Shown: positions 25,593-35,820 of the stretch, one piece after another
Layout of the letters: each line of letters starts with the position of its first letter
Position numbering within the stretch: position 1 is the stretch's first letter
Assembly (NCBI RefSeq): GCF_000025565.1
Contig: NC_014121.1
Coordinates: forward strand, 558,001 to 622,000
Origin: Enterobacter cloacae subsp. cloacae ATCC 13047
GTDB taxonomy: Bacteria; Pseudomonadota; Gammaproteobacteria; Enterobacterales; Enterobacteriaceae
DNA length: 64,000 bases
Reading direction: 5' to 3'
Notes under the pieces: generated by a model
What the model was told of the DNA's origin: nothing
Databases searched by the model: none
Seen by the model: only the letters and a program-made list of their open reading frames with translations
Translations under genes and position numbers: made by a program

Positions 25593-26060
25593 ATGAAACT
25601 ACGTGATTCGCTGGCAGAGAATAACTCCATCCTTTTACAGGCTGAGGCCAGCACCTGGCAGGAGGCGGTCAAGCTGAGTGTGGATCTGCTGGTTAAGGCT
25701 GACGTTGTCGAGCCGCGGTATTACCAGGCCATTCTTGATGGTGTGGCGCAGCATGGTCCTTATTTTGTCATCGCGCCAGGCCTTGCAATGCCGCACGGTC
25801 GCCCGGAAGAGGGCGTGAAGAAAACCGGCTTCGCGCTGGTAACGCTGAAAACGCCTTTGGTGTTTAACCATGAAGATAACGACCCGGTCGACATCCTGAT
25901 CACCATGGCGGCCGTCGATGCCAATACCCATCAGGAGGTTGGCATCATGCAGATCGTTAACCTGTTTGATGACGAAGCGAATTTTGATCGTTTACGCGCC
26001 TGCCGCACCGAGCAGGAAGTGCTGGATTTAATTGATAACGCCACAGCGGCGGCAGTTTAA
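25593..26060 (+). CDS. ulaC: Ascorbate-specific PTS EIIA component
   Basis: Mannitol-type EIIA of 155 residues that accepts phosphate from HPr. The active histidine is in [13 protein letters not shown] near residue 68. It lies 9 bases after ulaB in the ula operon. Confidence 0.96.
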   Translation: MKLRDSLAENNSILLQAEASTWQEAVKLSVDLLVKADVVEPRYYQAILDGVAQHGPYFVIAPGLAMPHGRPEEGVKKTGFALVTLKTPLVFNHEDNDPVDILITMAAVDANTHQEVGIMQIVNLFDDEANFDRLRACRTEQEVLDLIDNATAAAV

Positions 26061-26073
26061 GAAGGAATTGAAA

Positions 26074-26724
26074 ATGTCATTACCAATGTTGCAGGTTGCG
26101 CTGGATAACCAGACTCTGTCCGATGCGTATGAAACCACCCGCTTGATTGCGGAAGAGGTGGATATTATCGAAGTTGGCACCATTCTGTGCGTAGGCGAAG
26201 GCGTGCGCGCCGTTCGCGATCTGAAAGCGCTCTACCCGCATAAAATCGTGCTGGCCGATGCCAAGATTGCCGATGCAGGCAAAATTCTCTCCCGCATGTG
26301 TTTTGAAGCCAATGCCGACTGGGTCACTGTGATCTGCTGTGCAGATATCAACACCGCGAAAGGCGCGCTGGATGTGGCGAAAGAGTTCAACGGCGATGTG
26401 CAGATTGAACTGACCGGTTTCTGGACCTGGGAACAGGCCCAGGCGTGGCGCGATGCTGGCATTCAGCAGGTCGTTTATCACCGCAGCCGTGATGCGCAGG
26501 CCGCCGGCGTGGCGTGGGGAGACGCGGATATCAGCGCCATTAAACGTCTTGCTGACATGGGCTTTAAAGTGACCGTTACCGGTGGCCTGGCACTGGAAGA
26601 TCTGCCGCTGTTTAAAGGTATCCCTATTCACGTCTTTATCGCGGGTCGCAGCATTCGTGATGCCGCGTCTCCGGTGGAAGCGGCACGTCAGTTCAAACGT
26701 TCAATCGCTCAGCTTTGGGGCTAA
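26074..26724 (+). CDS. ulaD: 3-keto-L-gulonate-6-phosphate decarboxylase UlaD
   Basis: Mg-dependent beta/alpha-barrel enzyme of the OMP decarboxylase suprafamily; yields L-xylulose 5-phosphate and CO2. The ATG at 26074 follows AAGGAA and gives [15 protein letters not shown] and 216 residues, as in E. coli. The open frame to 26032 overlaps ulaC and is not used. [10 protein letters not shown] carries the conserved DxKxxD active-site motif, and [13 protein letters not shown] and [10 protein letters not shown] bind phosphate. Confidence 0.97.
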   Translation: MSLPMLQVALDNQTLSDAYETTRLIAEEVDIIEVGTILCVGEGVRAVRDLKALYPHKIVLADAKIADAGKILSRMCFEANADWVTVICCADINTAKGALDVAKEFNGDVQIELTGFWTWEQAQAWRDAGIQQVVYHRSRDAQAAGVAWGDADISAIKRLADMGFKVTVTGGLALEDLPLFKGIPIHVFIAGRSIRDAASPVEAARQFKRSIAQLWG

Positions 26725-26733
26725 GGAGCGGGT

Positions 26734-27594
26734 ATGTTGTCTAAACAGGTCCCGCTTGGCATCTATGAAAAGGCACTCCCCGCGGGGGAGTGCTGGCTGG
26801 AGCGGCTGAAACTGGCGAAACAGTTGGGCTTCGATTTTGTCGAAATGTCCGTGGATGAGACCGATGAACGTCTTTCTCGCCTCGACTGGAGCCAGGAGCA
26901 GCGTCTGGCGCTGGTGAGTGCGGTCGCCGAAACGGGCGTACGCGTGCCGTCTATGTGCCTCAGTGCCCACCGCCGTTTTCCGCTTGGCAGTGAAGATGAT
27001 ACGGTGCGCGCGCAGGGGCTGGAGATCATGCGTAAAGCCATTCGTTTTGCGCAGGATGTCGGTATTCGCGTGATACAGCTTGCCGGGTATGACGTTTACT
27101 ATCAGGAAGCCAATGACGAAACGCGTCGTCGTTTTCGTGATGGCCTGAAAGAGAGCGTTGAAATGGCTAGCCGCGCGCAGGTGACGCTGGCGATGGAGAT
27201 CATGGACTATCCGTTAATGAACTCGATCAGCAAGGCGCTGGGCTACGCGCATTACCTGAACAATCCGTGGTTCCAGCTCTATCCTGATATCGGCAACCTG
27301 TCGGCGTGGGATAACGACGTACAAATGGAACTGCTGGCGGGGATGGGCCATATCGTCGCGGTTCATGTCAAAGATACACGTCCTGGGGTATTCAAAAACG
27401 TTCCGTTCGGCACCGGGGTGGTGGATTTCGAACGGTGCTTCCAGACGCTCAAACAGGCGGGGTATTGCGGACCTTACCTGATTGAGATGTGGAGCGAAAC
27501 GTCAGATGACCCGGCAGGTGAAGTGGCTAACGCTCGCGACTGGGTACGGGAACGTATGGCACGGGCCGGCTTACTGGAGGCTGAATATGCTTAA
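26734..27594 (+). CDS. ulaE: L-xylulose-5-phosphate 3-epimerase UlaE
   Basis: TIM-barrel epimerase of the xylose-isomerase-like superfamily that converts L-xylulose 5-phosphate to L-ribulose 5-phosphate. Length is 286 residues against 284 in E. coli. Metal-ligand regions [30 protein letters not shown] and IEMWSE are visible. The last 8 bases overlap the ulaF start. Confidence 0.96.
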   Translation: MLSKQVPLGIYEKALPAGECWLERLKLAKQLGFDFVEMSVDETDERLSRLDWSQEQRLALVSAVAETGVRVPSMCLSAHRRFPLGSEDDTVRAQGLEIMRKAIRFAQDVGIRVIQLAGYDVYYQEANDETRRRFRDGLKESVEMASRAQVTLAMEIMDYPLMNSISKALGYAHYLNNPWFQLYPDIGNLSAWDNDVQMELLAGMGHIVAVHVKDTRPGVFKNVPFGTGVVDFERCFQTLKQAGYCGPYLIEMWSETSDDPAGEVANARDWVRERMARAGLLEAEYA

Positions 27595-28273
27595 GCTTAA
27601 GCAGCAGGTCTTTGACGCTAATATGGATCTCCCGCGCTATGGGCTGGTGACCTTCACCTGGGGAAACGTCAGTGCTATCGACCGAGAGCAGGGACTCGTG
27701 GTGATTAAGCCCAGCGGCGTGGCATATGACGCTATGAGCCCTGACGATATGGTGGTGGTTGATCTTGAGGGTAACGTTGTCGACGGCAAATGGCGCCCTT
27801 CTTCAGATACAGCCACCCATCTGGCGCTCTACCGGCGTTACCCTTCTCTGGGCGGCGTAGTGCATACGCACTCTACGCATGCCACAGCCTGGGCACAGGC
27901 GGGGCGGGCCATTCCGGCTCTGGGAACCACGCATGCGGACTACTTCTTTGGTGACATTCCGTGCACGCGGGCACTCACGCAGACCGAAGTGGAAGGCGAG
28001 TACGAGCTCAACACCGGCAACGTCATTATCGAAACGCTGGGTGAGAGCGAACCGCTGCATACGCCGGGCATTGTGGTCTATCAGCACGGTCCGTTCGCCT
28101 GGGGAAAAGATGCGCATGACGCTGTCCATAACGCGGTAGTCATGGAGGAGGTGGCACGCATGGCGTGGATTGCTCGCGGCATCAACCCACAGCTTCAGGG
28201 CATTGATGATTACCTGATGAACAAGCATTTCATGCGCAAGCACGGTCCAAACGCCTATTACGGGCAGAAGTGA
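27587..28273 (+). CDS. ulaF: L-ribulose-5-phosphate 4-epimerase UlaF
   Basis: Zinc class II aldolase-like epimerase that delivers D-xylulose 5-phosphate to the pentose phosphate pathway. The ATG at 27587, within the ulaE end and after GGAGG, gives [20 protein letters not shown] and 228 residues as in E. coli. The longer frame from 27482 is a shadow over ulaE. Zinc ligands HTHSTHA and the WGNVSAID and PSGVAYD motifs are present. It ends the ula operon. Confidence 0.97.
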   Translation: MLKLKQQVFDANMDLPRYGLVTFTWGNVSAIDREQGLVVIKPSGVAYDAMSPDDMVVVDLEGNVVDGKWRPSSDTATHLALYRRYPSLGGVVHTHSTHATAWAQAGRAIPALGTTHADYFFGDIPCTRALTQTEVEGEYELNTGNVIIETLGESEPLHTPGIVVYQHGPFAWGKDAHDAVHNAVVMEEVARMAWIARGINPQLQGIDDYLMNKHFMRKHGPNAYYGQK

Positions 28274-28280
28274 ATAAGTG

Positions 28281-28323
28281 CTCTGGAATACCGAAAACAG
28301 TTGTAACCGGTGGTATTTCAGAG
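28281..28323 (+). terminator. Hairpin after ulaF
   Basis: CTCTGGAATACC (28281-28292) pairs with GGTATTTCAGAG (28312-28323) with one mismatch. No T tract follows, so it may stabilise the ula mRNA end rather than terminate it. Confidence 0.55.
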
Positions 28324-28331
28324 CCATTCAT

Positions 28332-28354
28332 AAAAAAATCCCCCGGGCAGGGGG
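28332..28354 (-). terminator. Intrinsic terminator after yjfY
   Basis: Read on the minus strand, CCCCC and GGGGG pair around TGCCC and are followed by A and seven Ts (28338-28332). It lies 59 bases downstream of yjfY. Confidence 0.75.
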
Positions 28355-28412
28355 CAAGTAAAACGATGGCTATATTCTTTTTGTTGGCTTTCCTGGTGCT
28401 AGCGTCAAAGCG

Positions 28413-28688
28413 TTATCGGTAAATATCTGCACTGGCGTGCATGTTGCCGTTGCTGCCGGGCTCACGCATCAGAATAACGTGGTAGTAATTTGCCCCCTGA
28501 GCATCGGTTTCTTTATTAAGCGCCTGATCTGCTTCGCTCTCTGTGGCGAAATGGTGATTGATGTAAATAACGCCTAAGCTCTGCACATCATCCATGTTTC
28601 TGGCCTGTCGGCTGTCTATCTTGATGGCTGCCATCGCGTTTGCACTGAGCAAAAGCGCAGCCATTACGGCAATTGCGATTTTTTTCAT
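28413..28688 (-). CDS. yjfY: DUF1471 periplasmic protein YjfY
   Basis: A 91-residue secreted protein with a signal peptide (MKKIAIAVMAALLLSANAMA) and a DUF1471 domain, the third of this family in the window after YjfN and BsmA. The function is unknown. GGAG precedes the ATG. It occupies the E. coli yjfY position between ulaF and rpsF. Confidence 0.9.
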   Translation of the reverse strand: MKKIAIAVMAALLLSANAMAAIKIDSRQARNMDDVQSLGVIYINHHFATESEADQALNKETDAQGANYYHVILMREPGSNGNMHASADIYR

Positions 28689-28903
28689 GATATGCGCTCC
28701 ACGACTGCGTGCTGTGAGACGGTTGTTTGCTCCCCTCCGGTATTTATATGGTCTCTGATTAAAGTGTAATCACTTATCCGGCGAGGATGCGTGACCATTT
28801 CTGATGCAGTTGTTCAAAAAAACAACGCTTCCTGATGTGGTTAATTTTAAATCACCCACTTAGACCAGCTTTGCGGTTTGTGCGAATTATTTGTGCAATC
28901 AGC

Positions 28904-28932
28904 TTGAGTTTCCTGGGGGGCGCAAGTATTAT
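28904..28932 (+). promoter_or_regulatory. Sigma-70 promoter of the rpsF operon
   Basis: TTGAGT (28904-28909), a 17-base spacer, TATTAT (28927-28932). It lies about 100 bases before rpsF and upstream of the S6:S18 leader. Confidence 0.75.
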
Positions 28933-28965
28933 GACGCGTCAATTTTTCAGCCGACCTTTAACACG

Positions 28966-29427
<462 letters not shown>

Positions 29428-29433
29428 TTTCTG

Positions 29434-29980
<547 letters not shown>

Positions 29981-30009
29981 TCGGGCACGGTCCATTAATA
30001 CGACTTTAA

Positions 30010-30471
<462 letters not shown>

Positions 30472-30495
30472 TTTTTTACTCTGCTCGCGTCGAAG

Positions 30496-30525
30496 CGCCG
30501 GCCTTGTGCCGGCGTTTTGCTTTTT
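30496..30525 (+). terminator. Intrinsic terminator of rpsF-priB-rpsR-rplI
   Basis: CGCCGGC (30496-30502) and GCCGGCG (30508-30514) pair around CTTGT, followed by TTTTGCTTTTT. Confidence 0.93.
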
Positions 30526-30622
30526 AAAGCCTGACGAACCTCTCTTTTAGCTTGTATGGTCGCGATTCCTGACGCATTCTCTGATAATAAAATGAAACGC
30601 AATTTTATCTTTGAGATTTGCC

Positions 30623-31552
30623 ATGGAAACCGCTCTGTCTACGCCTGTCTTTGCCCGTCGCAATGTGGCCTACGCCTGCGCCACACTCTGCTGTCTGCTC
30701 TGGGGTAGCTCTTACCCGGCCATTAAAAGTGGCTATGAACTCTTTCAGATCGCAACCGATGATATTCCGTCAAAAGTCGTCTTTGCCGGATACCGTTTTC
30801 TGTTTGCCGGAGCACTGCTGCTGCTGTTTGCGCTGGCACAGCGTAAACCCATCGCCAGGCTCACGCCCACGCAGTTTGGCCAGCTTACGATCCTGGGACT
30901 GACGCAGACCACCATTCAGTACACCTTCTTTTATATCGGGCTGGCATACACCACGGGCGTTAATGGCTCGATCATGAACGCCACCGGCACCTTCTTCAGC
31001 GTACTGCTGGCGCATTTTATCTACCACAACGACAAGCTCAGCTATAACAAAACGCTGGGCTGTATTCTGGGGTTTGCCGGGGTGATGCTGGTGAATTTCC
31101 ACAGTGGTATTCGTGATTTCCGCTTTGTCTGGAATGGTGACGGGTTTGTGGTGCTGGCGGCGTTCATCCTCTCCGCCGCCACGCTTTACGGCAAACGGAT
31201 TTCCCAGACGGTTGATCCCACGGTGATGACCGGCTGGCAGCTGGGCATTGGTGGTCTTGCGCTGGTGGCAGGGGGATATGCAACGGGCGGGACGCTGGAG
31301 GTGCATAGCCTTACCGCGGTGGCGGTATTAGGGTATCTGACGTTGCTCTCATCCGTCGCCTTCGCCCTGTGGAGCGCGCTGCTGAAAGTGAACCGCGTCA
31401 GTATGATTGCCCCGTTCAACTTTGTGATTCCCGTCGCCGGGACGGTACTGTCCGCTATTTTCCTCGGCGAAAACATCCTTGAGATTAAATACGCGATTGC
31501 GCTGGTGCTGGTCTGCTCGGGGATCTGGTGGGTGAATAAACGGAGTGCCTGA
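30623..31552 (+). CDS. EamA-family (DMT superfamily) transporter
   Basis: Inner-membrane protein of 309 residues with about ten membrane segments in two EamA repeats. LLWGSSYPAIKSG in helix 1 and NATGTFFSVLLAHFIYHNDKLS are typical of the drug/metabolite superfamily. The ATG at 30623 is preferred over the TTG at 30611, although neither has a strong site. Substrate cannot be inferred; relatives export amino acids and metabolites. It takes the place of E. coli yjfZ/ytfA, so it is accessory. Confidence 0.88.
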   Translation: METALSTPVFARRNVAYACATLCCLLWGSSYPAIKSGYELFQIATDDIPSKVVFAGYRFLFAGALLLLFALAQRKPIARLTPTQFGQLTILGLTQTTIQYTFFYIGLAYTTGVNGSIMNATGTFFSVLLAHFIYHNDKLSYNKTLGCILGFAGVMLVNFHSGIRDFRFVWNGDGFVVLAAFILSAATLYGKRISQTVDPTVMTGWQLGIGGLALVAGGYATGGTLEVHSLTAVAVLGYLTLLSSVAFALWSALLKVNRVSMIAPFNFVIPVAGTVLSAIFLGENILEIKYAIALVLVCSGIWWVNKRSA

Positions 31553-31561
31553 GAACAAAAG

Positions 31562-31596
31562 TGCCGGGTGGCGGCTTCGCCTTACCCGGCCTACGC
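31562..31596. repeat. REP-like palindrome
   Basis: GCCGGGTGGCGGCTTCGCC followed by TTACCCGGCCTACG folds into a long imperfect hairpin between the convergent EamA gene and ytfB. It is related to the elements at 10832 and 37475. Confidence 0.8.
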
Positions 31597-31598
31597 CA

Positions 31599-32243
31599 TT
31601 ACCGTGCTCTGATAAAACTGCCGTCTGGCTGGCGGGTAAACAGCACCTGTTGGCCATTACCCGTATCAATCGTTAGCCCGGTGACCACGCCGCTGGCATT
31701 CTGGCGGATCTGCACCATCTGGCCGTTCTGCAGGTTACTGAGCGGCTTACCCGCGCCTTCTACCTGGGCCATCGCATAGACATCGGTTGGCGGCAGGTTA
31801 TGGTCGCGGAACAGCTGGGCAAGCGTTTTGCCCGCCTCCACGCGGTAGGAACGCCATTGCTGCTCAATGCCGGTTGGCTGCTGCGTCTGGGGTTCAGACG
31901 GGGCTGCGGCCTGCTCCTGCGGCTGTTCTTCCTGAATAGGCTCTGGCTCAACCGGTGCAACCTGTCCCGGATCGTTAGACGGCGTCACAAGCTGTGTCTG
32001 CATGGTTTGCGTGTCAGGCTGCGGGCGCGTTTGCGACTGAAGATCCAGTTGCGCATTGCGGGTGACCGGTGCGGTGTCGACATTATCGCCGCCAGAAGGG
32101 AGCAGGAAACCGACGATCATCAGCAGCGCGCCTATGATAATCCCTCTGCGATGCAGAGGAGGTAGCGGGTCCATAATGCGAAAATTGTCCGGCGCATGCC
32201 AGATTTTCGCCAGGGTAGGTTTCAGTTCAAATCGCCCGGGCAT
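31599..32243 (-). CDS. ytfB: OapA-family cell-division protein YtfB
   Basis: Membrane protein of 214 residues from the ATG at 32243, which has a strong GGAGGAGAG site; the frame upstream to 32342 is not used. A cytoplasmic stretch of about 35 residues leads to one membrane segment at about 36-52, then a Pro/Gln/Glu-rich periplasmic linker and the C-terminal OapA/LysM-like domain (YRVEAGKTLAQLFRDHNLPPTDVYAMAQ cut by positions 130-160). E. coli YtfB localises to the septum and binds glycans. It is divergent from fklB. Confidence 0.9.
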   Translation of the reverse strand: MPGRFELKPTLAKIWHAPDNFRIMDPLPPLHRRGIIIGALLMIVGFLLPSGGDNVDTAPVTRNAQLDLQSQTRPQPDTQTMQTQLVTPSNDPGQVAPVEPEPIQEEQPQEQAAAPSEPQTQQPTGIEQQWRSYRVEAGKTLAQLFRDHNLPPTDVYAMAQVEGAGKPLSNLQNGQMVQIRQNASGVVTGLTIDTGNGQQVLFTRQPDGSFIRAR

Positions 32244-32476
32244 GGCTCTCCTCCTGCTCCGCGTCTTTTTTATCCTGTGCTCCGAAGTATAGTTTGCTAA
32301 CTGCCTGAACGGCGTAGCAAACTCGACATCCGTGACATCCATTCGGGATTAATCCTGGTTACCTCTATTGTTTCTGTTTCGTCGCAGTTTGTCACCTTAA
32401 CTTCAGACAAAGTTTTACCCATAAGGGCATGGCTGCTATGCTGCCCGCTACTTTAAATGTGATGGAAGGAAAACCC

Positions 32477-33097
32477 ATGACCACCCCGACTTTTGACACT
32501 ATCGAAGCGCAGGCAAGTTACGGTATCGGCTTGCAGGTAGGACAGCAACTGAGCGAATCCGGCCTGGAAGGTCTGTTACCAGAAGCGCTGGTGGCGGGTA
32601 TCGCTGACGCGCTGGAAGGCAAACAGCCAGCCGTTCCGGTTGATGTTGTGCACCGTGCGCTGCGTGAAATCCACGAACGTGCTGACGCTGTGCGTCGCGC
32701 GCGCTTCGAAGAGATGGCGGCAGAAGGCGTGAAATATCTGGAAGAGAACCGTGAGCGTGAAGGCGTGAACAGCACCGAGTCTGGCCTGCAGTTCCGCGTG
32801 ATCAACCAGGGCGACGGCGCTATCCCGGCACGCACTGACCACGTTCGCGTGCACTACACCGGTAAACTGATCGACGGTACCGTGTTCGACAGCTCTGTTG
32901 CACGCGGCGAACCGGCTGAATTCCCGGTTAACGGCGTTATCGCAGGCTGGATTGAGGCTCTGACCCTGATGCCAGTCGGCTCCAAATGGGAACTGACTAT
33001 CCCACACAACCTGGCGTACGGTGAGCGTGGCGCTGGTGCGTCCATCCCACCATTCAGCACCCTGGTGTTTGAAGTCGAGCTGCTGGAAATCCTGTAA
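32477..33097 (+). CDS. fklB: FKBP-type peptidyl-prolyl cis-trans isomerase FklB (FKBP22)
   Basis: Folding catalyst of 206 residues. The ATG at 32477 follows AAGGA and gives [20 protein letters not shown], in register with E. coli. The N-terminal dimerisation helices (1-90) precede the FKBP domain with [37 protein letters not shown] and [27 protein letters not shown]. The 16-codon upstream extension is not used. Confidence 0.96.
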   Translation: MTTPTFDTIEAQASYGIGLQVGQQLSESGLEGLLPEALVAGIADALEGKQPAVPVDVVHRALREIHERADAVRRARFEEMAAEGVKYLEENREREGVNSTESGLQFRVINQGDGAIPARTDHVRVHYTGKLIDGTVFDSSVARGEPAEFPVNGVIAGWIEALTLMPVGSKWELTIPHNLAYGERGAGASIPPFSTLVFEVELLEIL

Positions 33098-33110
33098 TCG
33101 GCTTTTCTTA

Positions 33111-33138
33111 TTTCCTCTCTCCGTCCGGGGAGAGGAAA
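33111..33138. repeat. CTCTCCC-type dispersed palindrome, copy 3
   Basis: TTTCCTCTCTCC (33111-33122) pairs with GGGGAGAGGAAA (33127-33138) with one mismatch. It probably also serves as the fklB 3' hairpin. Confidence 0.7.
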
Positions 33139-33408
33139 ATAGTGTTAAAACCTATAGTTACGACGGAATCAATATTTTATCTTGCAAACGAAACTGTTGC
33201 GTGTATTTTTGTGAGCTGTTTCGCGCTGTATGAGTGATATGACACTCACTTCCAACATATTATTAACATAATATCTAAATCATAGTATTCATCCCGCCGA
33301 TTCTTACCTAATATCGATAAACCCTTACAAAGGGACCGTCATTTATTTGACGTTTTTAAAGGCCAGAAGAGCCTTAACAACACAGACAGGCATAAACAGG
33401 AAAATTAC
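33139..33408 (+). promoter_or_regulatory. cycA upstream region, no gene
   Basis: A 270-base AT-rich leader without coding potential. TGTGA-N6-TCGCG at 33210-33225 resembles a degenerate CRP site, and GAGTGATATGACACTC (33230-33245) is palindromic. In E. coli the small RNA GcvB represses cycA; no pairing site is asserted here. Confidence 0.4.
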
Positions 33409-34818
33409 ATGGTAGATCAGGTCAAAGTCGCCGCGACAGAAGAGGCGACGTCTGAACAGTCGCTACGGCGCAATCTCACAAACCGTCATATTCAGCTTAT
33501 CGCCATCGGGGGTGCCATCGGTACCGGGCTGTTTATGGGCTCAGGCAAAACCATCAGTCTTGCCGGGCCGTCGATCATTTTCGTTTATATGATCATCGGT
33601 TTTATGCTCTTTTTTGTGATGCGTGCAATGGGTGAATTGCTGCTCTCCAACCTCGAATACAAATCTTTCAGCGATTTTGCTTCCGACCTGCTCGGTCCCT
33701 GGGCGGGTTATTTCACCGGCTGGACCTACTGGTTCTGCTGGGTCGTGACCGGCATGGCGGATGTCGTCGCCATTACTGCCTATGCGCAGTTCTGGTTCCC
33801 GGGGCTGTCGGACTGGGTCGCTTCGCTGGCGGTGATTGTTCTGCTGCTGAGCCTCAACCTCGCCACCGTTAAGATGTTCGGTGAGATGGAGTTCTGGTTC
33901 GCGATGATCAAGATTGTCGCTATTGTGGCGCTGATTGTGGTGGGCCTGGTAATGGTGCTGACGCACTTCCAGTCGCCAACCGGCGTACAGGCTTCGTTTA
34001 CCCATCTGTGGAATGACGGCGGCTGGTTCCCGAAAGGCATCAGCGGCTTCTTTGCTGGCTTCCAGATTGCGGTATTTGCCTTTGTGGGGATTGAGCTTGT
34101 CGGAACCACCGCTGCGGAAACCAAAGACCCGGAAAAATCCCTGCCGCGTGCAATCAACTCCATTCCGGTTCGTATCATCATGTTCTACGTCTTCGCCTTG
34201 ATCATTATTATGTCCGTAACGCCGTGGAGCTCGGTTGTGCCAAGCAAGAGCCCATTTGTTGAACTGTTCGTGCTGGTGGGACTGCCTGCAGCAGCGAGCC
34301 TGATTAACTTCGTGGTGCTGACATCTGCAGCGTCATCGGCGAACAGCGGTGTGTTCTCAACCAGCCGCATGCTGTTTGGCCTGGCGCAGGAAGGCGTTGC
34401 GCCGAGCGCGTTCGCGAAGCTCTCTAAGCGTGCTGTTCCGGCGAAAGGGCTGACGTTCTCCTGCATGTGCCTGTTAGGTGGGGTGGTTATGCTCTACGTG
34501 AACCCGAGCGTTATCGGTGCGTTCACCATGATCACCACCGTTTCGGCGATCCTGTTTATGTTCGTCTGGACGATCATCCTTTGTTCGTACCTGGTGTATC
34601 GTAAACAGCGTCCGCATCTGCATGAGAAATCGATCTATAAGATGCCGCTGGGCAAGCTGATGTGCTGGGTATGCATGGCGTTCTTCGCGTTCGTTCTGGT
34701 TCTGCTGACGCTGGAAGATGACACCCGTCAGGCGCTGATCGTCACGCCGCTGTGGTTCATCGCCCTGGGATTGGGCTGGCTGTTCATTGGTAAGAAACGA
34801 ATGGCAGGCGTAAGGTAA
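33409..34818 (+). CDS. cycA: D-serine/D-alanine/glycine permease CycA
   Basis: APC-family proton symporter of 469 residues with 12 membrane segments; imports D-Ser, D-Ala, Gly and the antibiotic D-cycloserine. The helix-1 motif AIGGAIGTGLFMGSGKTI and GELLLSNLEYKSFSDFASD are typical of the amino-acid transporter group. One residue shorter than E. coli CycA. A strong terminator follows. Confidence 0.96.
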   Translation: MVDQVKVAATEEATSEQSLRRNLTNRHIQLIAIGGAIGTGLFMGSGKTISLAGPSIIFVYMIIGFMLFFVMRAMGELLLSNLEYKSFSDFASDLLGPWAGYFTGWTYWFCWVVTGMADVVAITAYAQFWFPGLSDWVASLAVIVLLLSLNLATVKMFGEMEFWFAMIKIVAIVALIVVGLVMVLTHFQSPTGVQASFTHLWNDGGWFPKGISGFFAGFQIAVFAFVGIELVGTTAAETKDPEKSLPRAINSIPVRIIMFYVFALIIIMSVTPWSSVVPSKSPFVELFVLVGLPAAASLINFVVLTSAASSANSGVFSTSRMLFGLAQEGVAPSAFAKLSKRAVPAKGLTFSCMCLLGGVVMLYVNPSVIGAFTMITTVSAILFMFVWTIILCSYLVYRKQRPHLHEKSIYKMPLGKLMCWVCMAFFAFVLVLLTLEDDTRQALIVTPLWFIALGLGWLFIGKKRMAGVR

Positions 34819-34822
34819 AAGC

Positions 34823-34856
34823 AAAACGGCAACTTCGGTTGCCGTTTTTAGTTTTT
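34823..34856 (+). terminator. Intrinsic terminator after cycA
   Basis: AAAACGGCAAC (34823-34833) and GTTGCCGTTTT (34838-34848) pair around a TTCG tetraloop, then a T-rich tail. The same stem arms recur at 44168-44193 with a different loop. Confidence 0.95.
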
Positions 34857-34857
34857 G

Positions 34858-34899
34858 CACCCTCTTCCCGTGGGAGAGGGCCGGGGTGAGGGCATCAGG
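34858..34899. repeat. CTCTCCC-type dispersed palindrome, copy 4
   Basis: CCCTCTTCCCGTGGGAGAGGG followed by CCGGGGTGAGGGCATCAGG has the palindrome and tail in reverse orientation to copies 1 and 5. It lies between the convergent cycA and ytfE. Confidence 0.8.
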
Positions 34900-34913
34900 C
34901 TTCAGTGGCCTTT

Positions 34914-35576
34914 TTATTTACCCGCTAATGCACGCGGGAACAGAACGTTATTCTCAAGACTGATGTGTTCCATCAGGTCATCGATCATCTCGTTAATGCC
35001 GTTGTACATCGCTTTCCATGTGGTGCAGGCTTCTGGCGGCGGCGTGACGTTATTGGTCGTGTGTTTGATGACTTCCAGCAGTTCACCCGCGTCGTCATGT
35101 TCGCTTTCCATCACGCTAATTGGCCCCATCGCCTGGCTGCCCATTCCCTGTTTAATCATCGGGAAGAGGATCTGCTCTTCTTTCATCATGTGGCTGGTGA
35201 GTTCTTCATGCAGCATGGTCAGGTATTTCGCCAGGCCGCGCGGCACGGAAGGCTTGTCGGCATGAACGCGCTCCACTTTGGTGGCCTGCAGGATCAGCTC
35301 CGGCAGTTGTTCGCGGTGGCGATCGTGGTAACGCACGATAATGTGGTCGATGATTTCGGCAAGCGGGGCCGTGCGCCACTCTTTGTTGATGGGTTGCTCT
35401 GCCAGCAGAGCCAGCTCCGCTTCAATAACCTCTACATCCAGCTCTTTGCGCGAGGCCGCACGTGCCAGAGTTTGCTTACCGCCGCAGCAGTAATCCATGT
35501 CGTATTTACGAAACAGCGCAGAAGCGCGAGGGATGGAGAGCGCCAGCTCGCCGAGTGGTTGGTCGCGGAAGGCCAT
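34914..35576 (-). CDS. ytfE: Iron-sulfur cluster repair di-iron protein YtfE (RIC)
   Basis: Hemerythrin-like di-iron protein that repairs Fe-S clusters damaged by nitric oxide. The N-terminal ScdA domain includes DMDYCCGG, followed by the four-helix bundle with the iron-ligand regions [41 protein letters not shown] and [15 protein letters not shown]. Length is 220 residues as in E. coli. An NsrR-type palindrome lies 27 bases upstream of the start codon. Confidence 0.97.
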   Translation of the reverse strand: MAFRDQPLGELALSIPRASALFRKYDMDYCCGGKQTLARAASRKELDVEVIEAELALLAEQPINKEWRTAPLAEIIDHIIVRYHDRHREQLPELILQATKVERVHADKPSVPRGLAKYLTMLHEELTSHMMKEEQILFPMIKQGMGSQAMGPISVMESEHDDAGELLEVIKHTTNNVTPPPEACTTWKAMYNGINEMIDDLMEHISLENNVLFPRALAGK

Positions 35577-35602
35577 AGCAGTTACCTCATCATCAAGAAT
35601 AT

Positions 35603-35625
35603 AAGATGCATATTAAATGCATCTT
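35603..35625. promoter_or_regulatory. NsrR operator upstream of ytfE
   Basis: AAGATGCAT (35603-35611) and ATGCATCTT (35617-35625) form a perfect 9-5-9 palindrome. Read as 11-1-11 it matches the NsrR consensus almost completely. The repressor gene nsrR is also in this window. Confidence 0.88.
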
Positions 35626-35754
35626 TAAGGCGGCGCTATAACCCTTTAGAGGCAAGGGTGAAAATGAGATGTAAGTCACAAAAAATTAGCGTGTTTAACT
35701 CACTGAATGAATGCAGAAAATAACTTTAGAAACTTTTTTAACGTGGAGAAACAG

Positions 35755-35781
35755 TAAACAACCCGCCGCGCCTGCCGATAT
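35755..35781 (+). promoter_or_regulatory. Sigma-28 (FliA) type promoter of the Tsr-like chemoreceptor
   Basis: TAAACAAC (35755-35762), an 11-base spacer, GCCGATAT (35774-35781). The -10 differs from consensus GCCGATAA at one base. It ends 39 bases before the ATG. Confidence 0.82.
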
Positions 35782-35820
35782 ATCCACGTCAGACAAACCT
35801 GCATATTACAAAGGCAACGC

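Noticed and set aside
33210..33225. CRP site before cycA
   Set aside because: TGTGA-N6-TCGCG matches only one half well.
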